The notes under the pieces: generated by a model
The model's database searches: none
What the model saw: only the letters and a program-made list of their open reading frames with translations
What the model was told of the DNA's origin: nothing
Source of the DNA: Prostheceraeus crozeri
Taxonomy: Eukaryota; Platyhelminthes; Polycladida; Euryleptidae
Assembly: GCA_907163375.1 (NCBI GenBank)
Contig: CAJQUW010010315.1
Location: 17,139-81,138 of the forward strand
DNA length: 64,000 nt
Direction: 5' to 3'
Shown here: positions 11,363 through 24,338 of the stretch, one piece after another
Numbering within the stretch: position 1 is the first letter of the stretch
Layout: each line of letters opens with the position of its first letter
Translations under genes and position numbers: made by a program

Positions 11363-11499
11363 TAATAAAATGAGGCTTCATTGGTCTAAACGTAATTCGC
11401 TTCATTGAAAAAGGTAAATGAGCACATTAGTTCATGACCCGCAGACATGCAAAAAAAATATGGCTTTAGCTGTTATTACTATATATTTAATCACAGAAA

Positions 11500-11725
11500 G
11501 CATGGAAAATCTCATTTTATGGTAAACTTCGATATTCTTCCAATGGATTGACATGTGTTTTACATGAGCTATTCTTCGATGCAGTCTGCCAGAAACGGAA
11601 CCGTGGTAGAGCTCAGCAGATGTACAGATTCGTTGTAGTCATAGGATATGTATCATTCTGCGAAAGTCTCAGTCTTGGTCAATCTTTCCCTTCAGAATCT
11701 TGTTCTGTCAGTCTCACTGCTTGAT
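11500..11725. repeat. Decayed half-copy of the foldback family
   Basis: Shares 'ccaatggattgacatgtgtttt', the CAGATTCGTTGTAGTCATAGG-like block, 'cattctgcgaaagtctca' and 'cagaatcttgttctg' with the right arm of the intact foldback elements. Confidence 0.5.
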
Positions 11726-14700
11726 TGCTCAGCTCATAGACTCGTGTGCTTTCAAGACTTTAAACCAACACATTTTTAAAAGACAATCTTCAATACCTCA
11801 ACACCAATAAACTTTAAAAGCTGACTGTTATGTGATAATTAGGGCTAGGAAAAATATTTCGCTAAAAGTATCAAAATTTTTAAATATTGACTTACTTCAA
11901 TACCTCGGAATATTTAAAAAAAATCGTCAAAATATTTGAAATGTTTTGGAATCAAATTATACTGTGAATTGTAGTAATGACTCCGCAGGGTTCAGGATAA
12001 CGTTCAGTTCATCCCATCAACATATTTAGATGCTCACTTATCTCAAAATTTCTGAACAACAAAGAAATTAAAAATAATATTATCCAATTCCATTTATTGA
12101 AGTAGATCTCCGGCGATTGTCTGATAAAATCGTTTTGCATGTCGAAAACGTACTCTCGACAAGTTTGGGCAAAAACGTGGGATCAAAACCCAAGCCCAAG
12201 TTTCAAAAAATGAATGAAATCAAGTAAGGGAAGTGAATGCTTTGTATTTTGCGCTTACATAAAGATTCTTCTATCGGCCAAAATTCCTATTGGGCCCATG
12301 AGAAGTGTGGCATTAGTGGGAAACGATTTATTATTGCAATAACTGTAATTATTAGCCTACGTACATGCACTGCGTCATAAAGTTTTCTTTTAATTTAACC
12401 TACACTGATAGACTGACTAATTGAAGATCTTTGATATAATTATGATTGAATTACACATTGCTCATAGCAGAGCAATTGTTTTCATTTTATCATTCAGAAA
12501 TATAAACAAACTTGATAAATATTATACGCTCGTAGTTACGCAGTAAGTGCATGGTTAAACATATCTAGAATTCGAAATCAGAATGAATTAATTTTTGGAT
12601 AAATGTCGGCTGCCGCAGAAAGTTCAGGGTGCGAAAATGTAAAATATACGGAAATGCGCGTATTGTCAAGCCTAGAATGAAATAACTAATAATCACAAGT
12701 ATTTCATTTTTGGAATATTTTGTGAATTGAGTGGAAATTTGATAAAATATCAGAACTTTATGCTCTTATCCTGTAGCACTCCTGAGATTCAAATCAAAAT
12801 ATTAATTTTGTAACTTGATCTACATATATTCAGCATTACTAGAAAACCCAAGGTCCAACCTTGCTCTCGACGTCGACGCTCGTAATCGGCGAAAGGATAT
12901 AGGTGGCAGCCTGTTGAGGAGGTTGTGCGGGAGTGAGATCTCGCCACCTGACAATGCTAATTCAATAGAGCGCAGGTGAATATCCTAATTTTTTCACTAA
13001 CTTTATCATGCTTCTGCTTGATTGTCTCATCCTTGATCTCCGGTGATTTTATCAGGTCAGACAGAAAGTGCAAGTTGGCTGCGATATATGGAAGTCCGTG
13101 TGAGCGATGATCGCCTCACATAGTCTGATCTATGCAGCATCCTCAGAGTCAAATGAATCAATAAAATTTCGTATGGAGTCTAAAGTTTTGACGTAAAAAA
13201 GTGCGGCGTTTACCCACGTTCACCATCAAATAGTGATATAGGGTCAGATGGTAGCGAAAGTGTTGGATTGCTTTTTCCACGAAACTTTTTTGCGGAGCCG
13301 AAAAGAATTTCAAATTTTTAATACAATATGGTAAAAACAGTGGAATATGTGCATAGCCTTTGGATATGGTGACTGCCGATGCATCCTAATTTTCAATATT
13401 TTGCTTTTAACATATGATTAGATCAAAGGGGCTTCAGGAAATGCATAGAATTTGAGTAAGCTTAACTGTATTTGAGTCCACAAATCTTAGAAGTATTAAG
13501 GAAAATCGAAATATTCAAAATACCCTAAAAAATAAATAATTTTTTAAAAAAATAGTTTTCCAAACCCTGAAGGCTCCTTGAATGTGAAATAAACTAACAT
13601 CAATACTTTCCGATAAAGTGACCCGTTAAGGCAATACAATTGTTTTATTACGTTTCACAACTAATAATTATGTACAATTTAAAGAAGCGTGCAGATGCGA
13701 TTGTCTACATGTTTACATGTTCAATTTTCCATTTTCAAATGAATTTTGAAGAGAGGGAGTACAAAAAGGTGCTCATAAGATCTAAGCTGTTGTTTCATAA
13801 GATCTACGCCGGAAATTGAACAGCTATCATGAAATCCAACAGTATGTTCCTATACTCAATGTGGAATCACGGAATTTACATGTTAATTTCGAAGAGGGGC
13901 TGAAGCTCCAAATACTTAACCGACGAGAAATTGCCTATGATTTTCAGTTTCATTGAATATTTCGGTCATCTTTATGTCTCTGAATGCCTTAATTTTACAA
14001 ATGATTGACACAGCATTCAAGCCATGCAAATGTGAACTGAGTAAACTTTCACGGAAGATTTTCACACATTTTGACAACAAAATTTCTCACGTTTTTGTGG
14101 ACCACTTGAAAATCATTTTTATCTGAAAGTGTTCCTATGTGAGCATTGACGAAGTAGAAAGCTTTTAGTGTTAAAGAATTACAGGTCGGTGAATCACTAG
14201 TTGAATGACAATAGAAGCAGTTCAAAGCTGCCATTGTCTCAAGACATTCGGTTGATTATTTGAATGGCAGCCTAACCATAATTTCTCATCACGATTCACA
14301 TAAATTACAATTAATGACAGGAATTTAACACCTGCAATGATTTCGGACTTTTATGATTTCAAGTGAAATTGCAATAAGTGATTATGAATAAGAATTTTAA
14401 TAAGCTGCTGCAATCTTCTACTTAACATAAAGCCAATTGTTTCGCCAACTACCGCAACGCAACATCAAGCTAATTATTACTTAAACCTTAAACGGTCTTG
14501 AGTCAAACAGTCAGCAATTAATCGCCTAATTGCACTTGGAGATGGCATGATTATTGCCTGCATTGTAATGCAGTGAAGTTGAAATAACTTTATTTTGCTA
14601 GGAGGTGAGAATCTTTGCAATTGCAGCAATTCTTGATTTCAATTTCCAACCTTTGACGATTTGTTTATTCGTCATCTGCTTGACTTTCTCGGGTAAGTTG

Positions 14701-16531
14701 CTTGCTTCATTTTGCATGCAGTGTATTACCTTCTTCTTTCTTGCACGAATTTTCTAACTAGAATGGACAAGATAGAATCAGTCATGAGTATTAGACTAAA
14801 GGAAATTCGTGAGCCCTGACAACATGGTTTAGAATCAGATTCTTTATGTCAGGCGCCCTACATCTACGAGGGAGGTGGCATGTAAAATACTTTTATGCCT
14901 TGAAACAAGGGAGTTGAAGATTCATTTTTTCCTGGTTTTCGAAGTTTCATATTTTTTCTTAAGAATGGCTCACAATGTAGATCGAAAGATCTCACACTGA
15001 TAAAGAAAATTCCATCTTTGGTTTTAAGGAAGTTTCTACTAGGAAAACTTCTAGGTATACGCATAGGGTTTGCTGATACTGCTGGGCAAATACTATTAAA
15101 GAAGACCAAAGCCATTACAGCGCGCGATAAATTTAAGTCTTCATGAATATGCAATCCCGTTCACTGAGCGCTCTTTTTCATTTACAGATATTCTTATGAA
15201 CATCGTACAAAGCAACACTTTTGAGTTGTAGCCACTTATTCCCCATTACTTCTACGTCCATTTATGAAGAAATGGAATCGAACAAAATTGAGATTTCACT
15301 CTTTTATGAGTGTTTATCCGATTTGCTTCTCTACAAAGTTTTTCTTTAAGTTGAATAATAGTTTAACGTTTGTCAGATATCAAACTAGGCAACAGTTTTC
15401 AATATATACATAGGACGCGTGAAAAGACCCGAAGAGCTACAAAAAAAGAAGGAAACTTTCTTCAAACATTACATGTACATGCTGGTGGTGCCTCGGGGTT
15501 ATGTCATAAGAGTGACTGTCAGATGGCTGATGTTATGCAATGTTGAGTGTTGTGCATGATCAAGTGATCATCTAAACACAACATAAGTTCGATAATTTGA
15601 CATTGCGAGTGTGATTTACATGCATACATATGCAGTGCGGCTTTGACAGTTTCCGCCATCATCGGTATCCTACAGTTTTCATTTACCAAGGCAACAGATG
15701 GCATTTTTTCACAAAAAAGCGTAACAGAACTCGATAGATGATTCGTGGCAGATTTTTGATATCGACACTAAGGTTGCTTGAAAAATATCATCAATGCCCA
15801 AATGTTTCGTGATCTTGTCTATTCACATGATTGCACGTCTCAAAATTCATGTCTAATGAAACTGTCTTAGCCTAAACAAATAGAAAAAACATATCTTCCA
15901 CCTGCTTGCTGTCAATGTTATCTGCATCCAACATTACTTGCAATAACACGCCGGAACGTTGCAAACATACCCACCCACCTCAAGTAATACCAGAGAAAAT
16001 AAATACAATAGCTGTTCACAGGATCAACGTCATGCGAGTATGGCGACAAGAAAATCTGTGAGTCCGACGCGCGTGGGCGCGCCTGATTGGACGGGGTAGC
16101 AACGTGGATGTTGCAGAGCCACAGAAATGAATTTATTCTTAATGGAATGGGTTACATCAACATAAACAAAACAGGCGAAGTCGCGCGAAAGCCTAATCCC
16201 AAAAGTTTGTAGAATACATTTGTTCCCATTTTCGCTTTTCATCCAAAATCTAACCGGACTGTTTCACGCCACTTCATAACGATAAGACCTTCTCTCGAAC
16301 TATGATTTCCTACAATCCGTGCCGCTCGCCCTGATGAAAGCACTTGAGATGACATGACTGACAGACCGAATTTGTTTACATAGTATCTTTCTCAATAGGC
16401 CTACCTAATTCAGTCATTAAAGAAACGCGTGTGAGATAAGACTCGTCGTTTAATAAACATACATTGACTCATTTACTTTATTATATATATAATAATAAAT
16501 GAATGATAAAACTCGCCATAGGCCGATTAGT
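11726..16531. other. Long stretch without a recognisable gene
   Basis: Both strands show only ORFs under 100 codons (the longest 14864-15154, minus, 96 codons) with no domain, signal peptide or compositional sign of coding. A slightly CpG-richer patch with a GATTGG (inverted CCAAT) sequence lies at about 16020-16240 and could be a promoter, but no exon beside it can be supported. Confidence 0.5.
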
Positions 16532-16652
16532 TCAAAATAATTAAAACAGACAAGGCCAATAAAAAAGATCCAGCTGATTTGATAAAGAGGCAATTGAATT
16601 ATTATCAGTAATAAGATCTTTTTTGTTGGCCTTGTCTATTTTGATTATATTG
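16532..16652. repeat. Hairpin MITE-like inverted repeat
   Basis: Arms of about 37 bp (16532-16570 and 16614-16652) share GACAAGGCCAA and AAAAAAGATC blocks in inverted order, with a few mismatches and a roughly 45-bp loop. No coding capacity. Family unknown. Confidence 0.6.
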
Positions 16653-16983
16653 ATATATGCATATATATTACTTTAATAAAGAATGTTTAAAATCAAATAA
16701 ATTCAAAACCAAATTAGTTTTTAAAAGAAGTATTCAAATGAGCAGCTTCTATTAATAGAATAGGTAGCGCATAGCCCTTTAGGAAAAATACTGAAGAACT
16801 TATTGACATTACAAATTTCAAAAAGGTCGAGGCCAATGACCTTGAAAATACAAACCGAAGAACCCTTAGCCACAGCTGCTTGAATGACAAGGTGTAAATT
16901 AATAAAATACTATCATCGGTTGGCCGGTTCTTCGTCTTGACGGTTGGGTTGTGTCAGAAATTTCCTGACCGGTTGCAACCCTG

Positions 16984-17100
16984 GTCCAGAGCCTTCGGTG
17001 GTCGATCTCACAATAAAAGCGTTCTTATTATATTACCTTATCTTTTATTTCTTATATATTACGCTTTTTACTGTAACATCGACCACCGAAGGCGCTGGAC
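16984..17100. repeat. Hairpin inverted repeat
   Basis: 23-bp arms (16984-17006 and 17078-17100) match except for one position; their core is GCCTTCGGTGGTCGAT. A further AAAAGCGT/ACGCTTTT pair lies inside, so the whole 117 bp can fold into one hairpin. Probably a small foldback element. The two overlapping 60-68-codon ORFs here are chance. Confidence 0.6.
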
Positions 17101-17365
17101 GCGAAGATCGATCGATTAACAATTTGATTTTATTACATCGACGACCGTAAACTTTGGGAGTTTTTGTTACACTTCTTTTGTGGAAAATCATCATGATCTT
17201 CCGTCGCCTGGTCATTTACAGATGGCATTGTTTGATCATTTAAATTCTATGAATCCAGGGTTCAGCCGTCCGCTTCGACATGAATAATAGTACAAGAAGT
17301 CACTGCAAACTTCAATATTTCTTTGCTTAATCTGAACATGTGTAGCATCTAATTTCATTTATCAT
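17101..17365. other. No gene recognised
   Basis: Spacer between a hairpin and a Tc1 copy. Confidence 0.4.
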
Positions 17366-18545
17366 TAATTTAAACATTTACTTCTTTAACTTCTTTCGTT
17401 TTTGACTGGTATATATACATGTATGTATGATACCTTGATAATTTAGTCACAATCTCCACCAAGTCGCTAGCACTGAAAACCAACGAATGTAGCAGATTCA
17501 ACTTTAATAGCGCGTGTGTCCCCTCTAGCTCCAATACATTCAGTAATCCGAGATGGCATGGATTCACAAAGTTTCTGAATGAAGGATGTTTCAAGGAGAA
17601 GCTACTGCTCTGTCAGTCTTTCAGAGAGAATCTTCAGAGACACCGGTGGAAGTGAATAGCGGTCTCTCACTCGCCGCCCGAGCTCGTTCCAGACTTGTTC
17701 AATGGGTGACAAGTCAGGTGAGCGTGCAGACCAGTCAAGGGTTTGAATGTTCGATCTCCTAACAGTGGCAATGACAGCCGAGGAGCGATGTGGTCTTGCG
17801 TTGTCGTCTTGGAAGACGAGATCTTCCACCCTGACTACTGGGGCAACAACAGGAAGCACAATTTCATTGAGATACCTCTCTCCAGTCAACGTGCCTTTGA
17901 TGATGACTGCTGTCGTTCGTCCGCCATGCCAAATGCCACCCCACAGCGTAACACTTCCACCACCATATCTGTCGTGTTCTTTAATACAGCATGGGGCAAA
18001 GCGTTCACCTGGAAGACGATGCACTCTGACACGACCGTCATTGAAATCCAGAGTGAATCTCGATTCATCGGTCCACAAGACTTTCTGCCAGTGATGGTCA
18101 TTCTATGAGCGATGGGCATCACACCAGGCAACTCGTCTTCTGCGGTGCTCAAAACTCAATGGCATTAGGACAGCTGGTCGTCGCGATTGAATTCCAGCTT
18201 CTCGCAATCTTCGGTAAGCCGTTCGAACGCTACAGTCTATATTTGAGGCACTCTTCCAAGACTGTGTACGACTAGCTTTGGGACTGACACAAATCTATTC
18301 CTCTTTGCAGCTAAAACTAGACGTGCGTCTGTCCTTCCTGCAGACTTTCTTGGTCGACCAGATCCCTTCTTCTTTTTAACATCTCCTTCTGCTTTCCATC
18401 GACACCACCACCTCCAAACAACGACTCTCGATAGTTGCAGCTCTTCGGCAACACTCGCACAACTTCTACCACAACGAATCATTCCAATAGAATGAATCCA
18501 CCTCTGGTAAACTGATCGTGTGCCATTTTATTTTACAAAAGCTGG
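17366..18545 (-). mobile_element. Tc1/mariner element, copy 2
   Basis: A fuller relative of the element at 8803-9760. Homology between the two starts at an 'aacatttact' block and ends in 'attttattttacaaaag'. It carries the whole transposase region in broken frames. Clear terminal inverted repeats and the TA duplication are not readable, so the ends are approximate. Confidence 0.75.
17505..18482 (-). pseudogene. Tc1-type DD34E transposase, broken
   Basis: The N-terminal part (18237-18482) has a paired helix-turn-helix with SVAEELQLSRVVVWRWW and a GSGRPRKS AT-hook-like link. The catalytic part (17602-18078) begins with the first Asp in MWTDESRF. The second Asp is in VFQDDNARPHRS and the Glu in SPDLSPIEQVW, exactly 34 residues apart, which makes it DD34E. 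The two halves are in different frames, with stops between about 18080 and 18240. A stop after SERLTEQ at 17602 cuts off the usual C-terminal tail, whose frame continues to about 17505. All catalytic residues remain, but the reading frame is lost. Confidence 0.85.
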
Positions 18546-21366
18546 ATTTCAGTTCACGTTTATGTTCAATTTGTAAAATCAATTGTGACAATTGTATCAA
18601 TATCAAAATTTGAAATTTGACCACCATATATCTTTCACCATTCTCTAATGTGTTGAATGGTTATACATAGAAAGCGAGACATTGCATCATACCTGAGAAA
18701 AAAATGACACAAACTTCAATTCAAGCCAATGATAGTTTGTTTCATTACTTATGTCAATGAGTATATAATTTAGACATTAAGATACTTTAGGACGATTTTT
18801 AGGGCGATTTCACTCAACTAACGCAATCGATATTTTCATGAAAATGGTAAAGCGCGCAAAACGATAAATTATGTCACCCGGGCACAGATAAAAAATTCAT
18901 CCGGGTCGGACTGGCGTTTAAAGCAGTGATTAACATCATTTCATAAAATGGAGAAAGCGGATCCATTCCAACAACAACCGACATGGTGTCCGATCTTAAA
19001 ACATATGGGAAGAAGAGAAAATCAACGAGGACTACGCAAGTGCGTAATTTAAGTGCATTTAAATATAGATAGTTACATCTGATGATTGGCAACGACCATG
19101 CAAGCGCATAGGTAATTCCTCATTTTTCAATACTTTGTTTTAGTGCTACTTTTACTTGCCTACCGGTTGCCATGTATTATATTTTAACACCCCGGTTTAT
19201 GCAATACATTCTTTATAAGATTTATGAATGAAATTAGACGCGTTAGAAGCGATTCCGCTGACTCTATATGTGAATCTCAGTCGTCGGCTAATGAAATGAA
19301 TTCCATCTGGAGTTCAATTGTTATTTATAGTTCATATTTAAATTTTCAGATTTTGCACATTTTGACATGACACAAGAGAAAATAATAATCACAAAAATAA
19401 TTGAGAAAATAAGAGTGTGAACATACAATTTATAATTTTTTGATGTCATGAATTGTTGTCATCTCAACCCTATTGGATGCGTGACATTGGTTTGCACAAT
19501 GATAGAAGATAATATCCAAGAGGATTGTGTGACTTTTAATTCAGATCTTGCAACACAGCACGAATAATATGCCACTAACCTTCGATGTGGTTAAGAGGCC
19601 CACTCAAGTGAACTGCAATTCTATTTCTTTAATCGGATTGATTATACATTTTTTTAATTAGCGAAAATAGTACACCGTTTTTAACTTGTCATGTACTCGT
19701 ATATACTAATATAAGTATCACGAATCAAGATTTACTAATTACTCGCTACATCTAAGATGCATGTGGCACACAAGACACAAACGATAACGTGAAAAGGTCA
19801 GTAATAAAAGTCACATGACTCATTCGTCGATGTTTGACAAAAGCAAAACCGCCTCAGGTTTTCAGAATCCGAAAAGAATCCCGGATTTGGAAGTTTTTCT
19901 GATTTTCGTGTCCACTTTCATTAATGTAATGTCATGATCTCTCTCATTCTTTCAACGATGTGTACTATAACCATAAGTTGAATTACCAAGACATGCAAAA
20001 TTGACACCGAAATAGCGAGATTAGAATAGAAATTCAATGACATGTCTGTATACAAGGAGCCTCCATCTATTATTAAGACATTTGTATCTTTAATTTGCAT
20101 GCTAGCAGCTTGCGTATGTCTAATAATACACTTTTCGTATGTCGCAACTGTTTACTACACTGTATGTGAATGCTTATACCCATAGAGATCCGACTTTGTG
20201 CTTTGTTTCAGTTCATAGAAATTAACAAAACCATAGAAAGTCCTAAAATGGAAATTGCATGAAAATTATGGCACACGTCGGGGGAACTTAGTTAAGGCAA
20301 AATGGAAATTGCACGATCTGGTTTCCAAGTTGTCTGATTGGTATTTATATTTATCAAGCCAAATTGTGATCTAAATTGTTGCCCTTTGTCCAAAGATCAT
20401 GTGCACAAAAGCAATAATAAATTTACAAAATACTGCGGTGACAGGATGACAAAGAAGGAAATCCTTTAAAACGTTTTGTACGATCATCATTTTGAAATGT
20501 CGCTCCTATAATCTATCAAGAGTATAATCAGACATGTGTAACTTGTAATGTCGATTTACAGAGCATGCATTACTCCAGCTTGAAATCAGAGACCAAGAAA
20601 TCTTAGAGTATTCATTTTACTTCAAAGGGTTCCCCTGTTCCTCTACATTTGAACATTTTTCAAAATTTTGTCATGCTTTAGAATATCAGCTGCCAAAATA
20701 TCATCGAAATATTTCGCATAAGTCATTCAGTGAATAATTGAAGAGTTCCTGCCACATTGCATTTATCTGAGAAATAATTGTAGGTAAATAAGCTTTGAGT
20801 GTGTTTATTCCAGAAAAGAGCTAGGTCTCTTCACCGCTTGACCGAGAAATTATCCAATGGTGGGACATTTTATCTGTGAATTCTTGAGATGTTCTTCCAA
20901 CCAGTACAATGATCCCTTTCAATATGACTCTGGAAACCAAATTTTAATTCGTATTCCATTGTTAAAAAATTGTATGATAGTTGTGAATGACTGGCACAAA
21001 TAAACAGTATTTTAATCCATGGAATAGTAGGCTATTTCACATGATACAATGCCACCAACTCACTTGCCATTCTTCATGAAAATCCTGTAATTAGGTGTCA
21101 ACAATTTCCACAACCAACTTGGCAAATAGTTTGTTTTATAATGTTTTAGATCGAATCTGATCTACAAACCATAGATTTTTCCATGTTCCATCATTGTATA
21201 AAGGCAAGATATCAAATTTCCATTCTAGTGTACTATTATCTACTTCTATGTTTCAGTTATTTTCAGAAATGGATAACAATAAAACCTCTAGAATGGAGGT
21301 GAAGCTTCATGCAATTCACAATAATGACACAAAAATTGCAGGCATTTTCACTTAGATGCACTTGTC
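18546..21366. other. No gene recognised; AT-rich
   Basis: ORFs are at most 72 codons. A repeated 'aaaatggaaattgca' pair (about 20247 and 20303) is the only local repetition noticed. Nothing can be named. Confidence 0.5.
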
Positions 21367-22235
21367 CATAGAGTAAGTATATATAGGTAGAGTGTCGACT
21401 CAAAAAAGTATCTATATACGGTGAAAATTTTTATATCAAAAGATTCAGTTTTCTGCGGAGATTATGTTCATGTGGTCCAAAAAATTATTTGAGTACTTTT
21501 GAAAAAAGTCAAAATTTGCCAATTTATATACTACCGAAATGAATCTCCTAAATAAGTAGTATGAAGCAAGTAGGATATCAAAAGGAATGAATATTTGCTA
21601 ATAACCATCCTAACTAAGTAGAAATCAAGCTGATTATCAAGGGAACTTCATGAATTGTATTATAATGGAAGTCTTCATGAAAAAGTCACGATATTATTCT
21701 TGCTTTCTTGGCTGAAATTTCATGTTTTTAATTCAATTTTCAGCGCGGCATGATTTTATGATTCGATCACTAAATTCATGTTTCATTTCTTAAATCTGAA
21801 TTGATGTGGAACCATTCACATCTTTCAAAGTTAAATGAAATCATTGTCTTTGATTATGTGATTTTGCTCTACCAGTGGCAGGTTGCCTGTGCTGATCACG
21901 GTATGATAATCACGGTGCTGATAAGGTGTGATCACGCTTAAGAAAATACTCTTGAGGTTGAGCATGAAGGTAATATAGGAACCCATCGAATTGATAATAT
22001 AGCAAACATTAAATCTCCAAGGCTGTCATGAGAATCTGTGAAATATCATCATTCCTTCTGCATTACAATCATGATCACTCAATTCCGTGGTAATTTCTGC
22101 AAAACTGCATGAATATGTATATCTCACATTTTGAAGCAATCTCCCTTGAGTTCATCTAATAAAATCGAAAGTGTATACACATCGGGAATTTAATAAACGC
22201 GGAGTTGCCACTCTACCTAATATACTTACTCCATG
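21367..22235 (+). mobile_element. Non-autonomous TIR element with 8-bp TSD, full copy A
   Basis: 869 bp. The ends are inverted: CATAGAGTAAGTATAT plus AGGTAGAGTG at the left, and CACTCTACCTAATATACTTA then CTCCATG at the right. Flanked by CACTTGTC / CACTTATC (one mismatch), which reads as an 8-bp target duplication. Full copy B (inverted) is at 28617-29447 and a truncated copy C is at 30119-30601. It has no transposase ORF. An 8-bp TSD indicates hAT or a related superfamily; the termini are not a textbook hAT sequence. Confidence 0.75.
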
Positions 22236-22738
22236 CACTTATCAACGGCTGTATGATTGGGTTAGAACTAGTCACATGTGCAATTCTAAGCTTTTCATTG
22301 GTGGTTCCCCCAACTTAGTTCCCGCGGCTGTGCCGCGACCTTAAGTCAATTTCCATTCTAGTCCACTGCAGATAAACAATCTGTTTCTATGGTAGGGCTG
22401 GAATAGGCAGCAGCTGTTTGCTAATGGCCATTTTAGCTGCTCGTTCTGGCACCGATCAAGGTCAACTTTCCTAGATCTGAAGAATATTCAATTAGCTGGA
22501 ACCTTTCATAGCTTCAAATTCTTGACGAAAGTACATATCTTTCAGGATATTTCATCAAAATGCTCATATTCTTAGACAGAAAAGACAAAAATAGTGAATC
22601 TTTGCCAAGTGCACTGACAAGGTGTTGTTGCCTAATCATCATCAGTCACTAGAGGCCGTCATCGTCTAGGCACCGTTGTCATAGCAACGCACGTAACTTT
22701 GGTGCGTATCATATTGTCGGATTTCTACAGGATGAAGG
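22236..22738. other. No gene recognised
   Basis: Contains a small CGCGG/CCGCG hairpin near 22331 but no coding evidence. Confidence 0.4.
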
Positions 22739-22974
22739 ATAAAAAAATGTGACTAAATTTTAATGCAGCATAACTTTCTAACTATCCAACAGAATTTAAC
22801 AAATAAGCTCTCATTTTAAAGCCAATACACGTCTCTATTACCAAAATAAACAGTTGAATGATTGCATTTGAGGATTAAAGTGTAATTATTTATTTACAAA
22901 CGAAATCGCTTACAAAAGCGGGCATTATGTCTATAGAGACTTCAAGACCAGAGTGCAAATTATTGGCGTACAAC

Positions 22975-23456
22975 AAATTATAAAGAGCGGTCGCATGAAA
23001 AGCTTCTCAAGTCTCGCTTGTGTCTCGCGGTGTTGAGGGAATTAGAGGTCTGTATGGAAGAAGGGAGCGAGTTCCACACTCGGGGGGCCTGAGACACGAA
23101 TGCCCGACCTCCAAGTGTTTTTCTGGTAGTCAGAGGTACCTGCAAGGATAACGACAAAGCGAAGAGCGAAGGCGCGAACCACAAGGTAGATTGGCAGTGA
23201 ACTGCAGAAGATCAGACAAGTAGCCGGAACAAATTTGTTGTAAACACTGAAAAACCAACGTGGCCAACCTGTAATCAATTCTGCTGTCGACTTGAATCCA
23301 CTGGAGGTCGCGCATAAGATGAGAGAAGTGGTCATGTTTTGATTTCATGTAAACCAGGCGCACAGAAAATTGAATGAGAAGCTGTAGTCGGCTCAGATTT
23401 ACTTTGGGAAGACCAGCCAAGCACGAAATACAATAATCTAGCTTGGGAAAGATGAG
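22975..23456 (-). pseudogene. LINE (CR1/L2/jockey-type) ORF2 C-terminal end, frameshifted
   Basis: Successive minus-strand frames read KLDYCISCLAGLPKVNLSRL, then IQFSVRLVYMKSKHDHFSHL, LQWIQVDSRIDYRLATLVFQ and YLSDLL. In a shifted frame, GGRAFVSQAPRVWNSLPSSI follows. This is the standard order after the RT domain of non-LTR retrotransposons: 'dYc...laGlp...l.rLq..qn.aaR', 'h..pll..LhWlpv..RI.yK', 'p.YL.dll', 'G.raF...aP..WNsLP..ir'. At least one frameshift (about 23130) separates the parts. The RT and endonuclease are missing: upstream it meets a foldback half-copy at 23457. Confidence 0.75.
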
Positions 23457-23925
23457 GCATGGAATATCTTCAGGTCATTTCCGATGATATGCATGTGCTT
23501 TTATCACGCATCATCGTCAATGTATGTGAGAATGTGGTTGAATGTGGATAAAGTTGCTCAAAATGTTTGTGTTTGTCGACATTAAGAAACTCGCCAAATC
23601 GAAATGTGTCTGGCTTTATACACAGGACTGCATGAAAATGAAAGGAAATGACCTGAAGACATTCCATGCCAAAAATTATGACTCTGGGCTTAATACTTTT
23701 CGTATAATCAGAGAAAACATGTAAAATTTCATTTTAACGAAAAACTGCAATCTGCGTCCCATTGGATTTACATGTGTTTTTCTTTGATCCTCTCTGACAA
23801 GAAGAGGAACTCACTAGAACTCGGCAGACGCGCGAATTCGTAGTAGGCATAGGGTGCACATCATTCTGTGAAAGTCTCACTTTTGGCCTCATTCCCTGCA
23901 GAAACACGTTCTGGCTGTCGGACTA
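23457..23925. mobile_element. Foldback element, 5'-truncated half-copy
   Basis: Matches the loop and right arm of the complete foldback elements (35428-36144, 39268-39988), ending in ACACGTTCTGGCTGTCGGACTA. The left arm is missing; the match begins abruptly beside the LINE relic. Confidence 0.75.
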
Positions 23926-24338
23926 GTTGGTCTGATGACATTTCACTGAATGACTTTGAAAGAAATGAAACAGGAAAAAACGAGATTTCTGGCGTTCCGT
24001 TACAAGGCGTGATTGTCGAAGGTTGATCCAGTCATCATCCAAATGATTATGTGGTCATTAGCAACAGTGAAAGATTTCGCCACGATGATTGTCATTCAGG
24101 TGAGGAATTAGAAATAGGCTAACTTTTCCATTCAGACGTTACTCTATTTGTCTAGTTTTTCAGCTTTCAACTTCTTTTGTTTTGTGTCCATATTATCCTC
24201 TAATGATCAAATGCAATCATTGAACTGTTGATTATGGTAATAGAGACGTGTATTGGCTTTAAAATGAGATCTTATTTGTTAATTTCTGTTGGATAATTAG
24301 AAAGTTATGCTGCATTAAAATTTAGTCACATTTTTTAT

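Larger units (their letters stand above)
22739..24338. repeat. Pair of ~140-bp inverted arms enclosing a LINE tail and a foldback half-copy
   Basis: The arms 22739-22877 and 24197-24338 are inverted copies with scattered mismatches, both ending in a TTTAGTCACATTTTTT-type sequence. Enclosed are a LINE C-terminal relic (minus) and half a foldback element. The arms may be the TIRs of an older element that was invaded later, or an inverted duplication. The flanks give no clear TSD. Confidence 0.55.

Noticed and set aside
14864-15154. 96-codon minus-strand ORF
   Set aside because: No domain, signal or homology pattern, and no splice context; length is compatible with chance in AT-rich DNA.
17743-18108. 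Plus-strand ORFs of 115-121 codons
   Set aside because: Antisense to the Tc1 transposase, whose DDE motifs are on the minus strand.
18874-19092. 72-codon minus-strand ORF ending in a GC-richer patch
   Set aside because: No recognisable motif or splice sites, so it is not reported as a gene.
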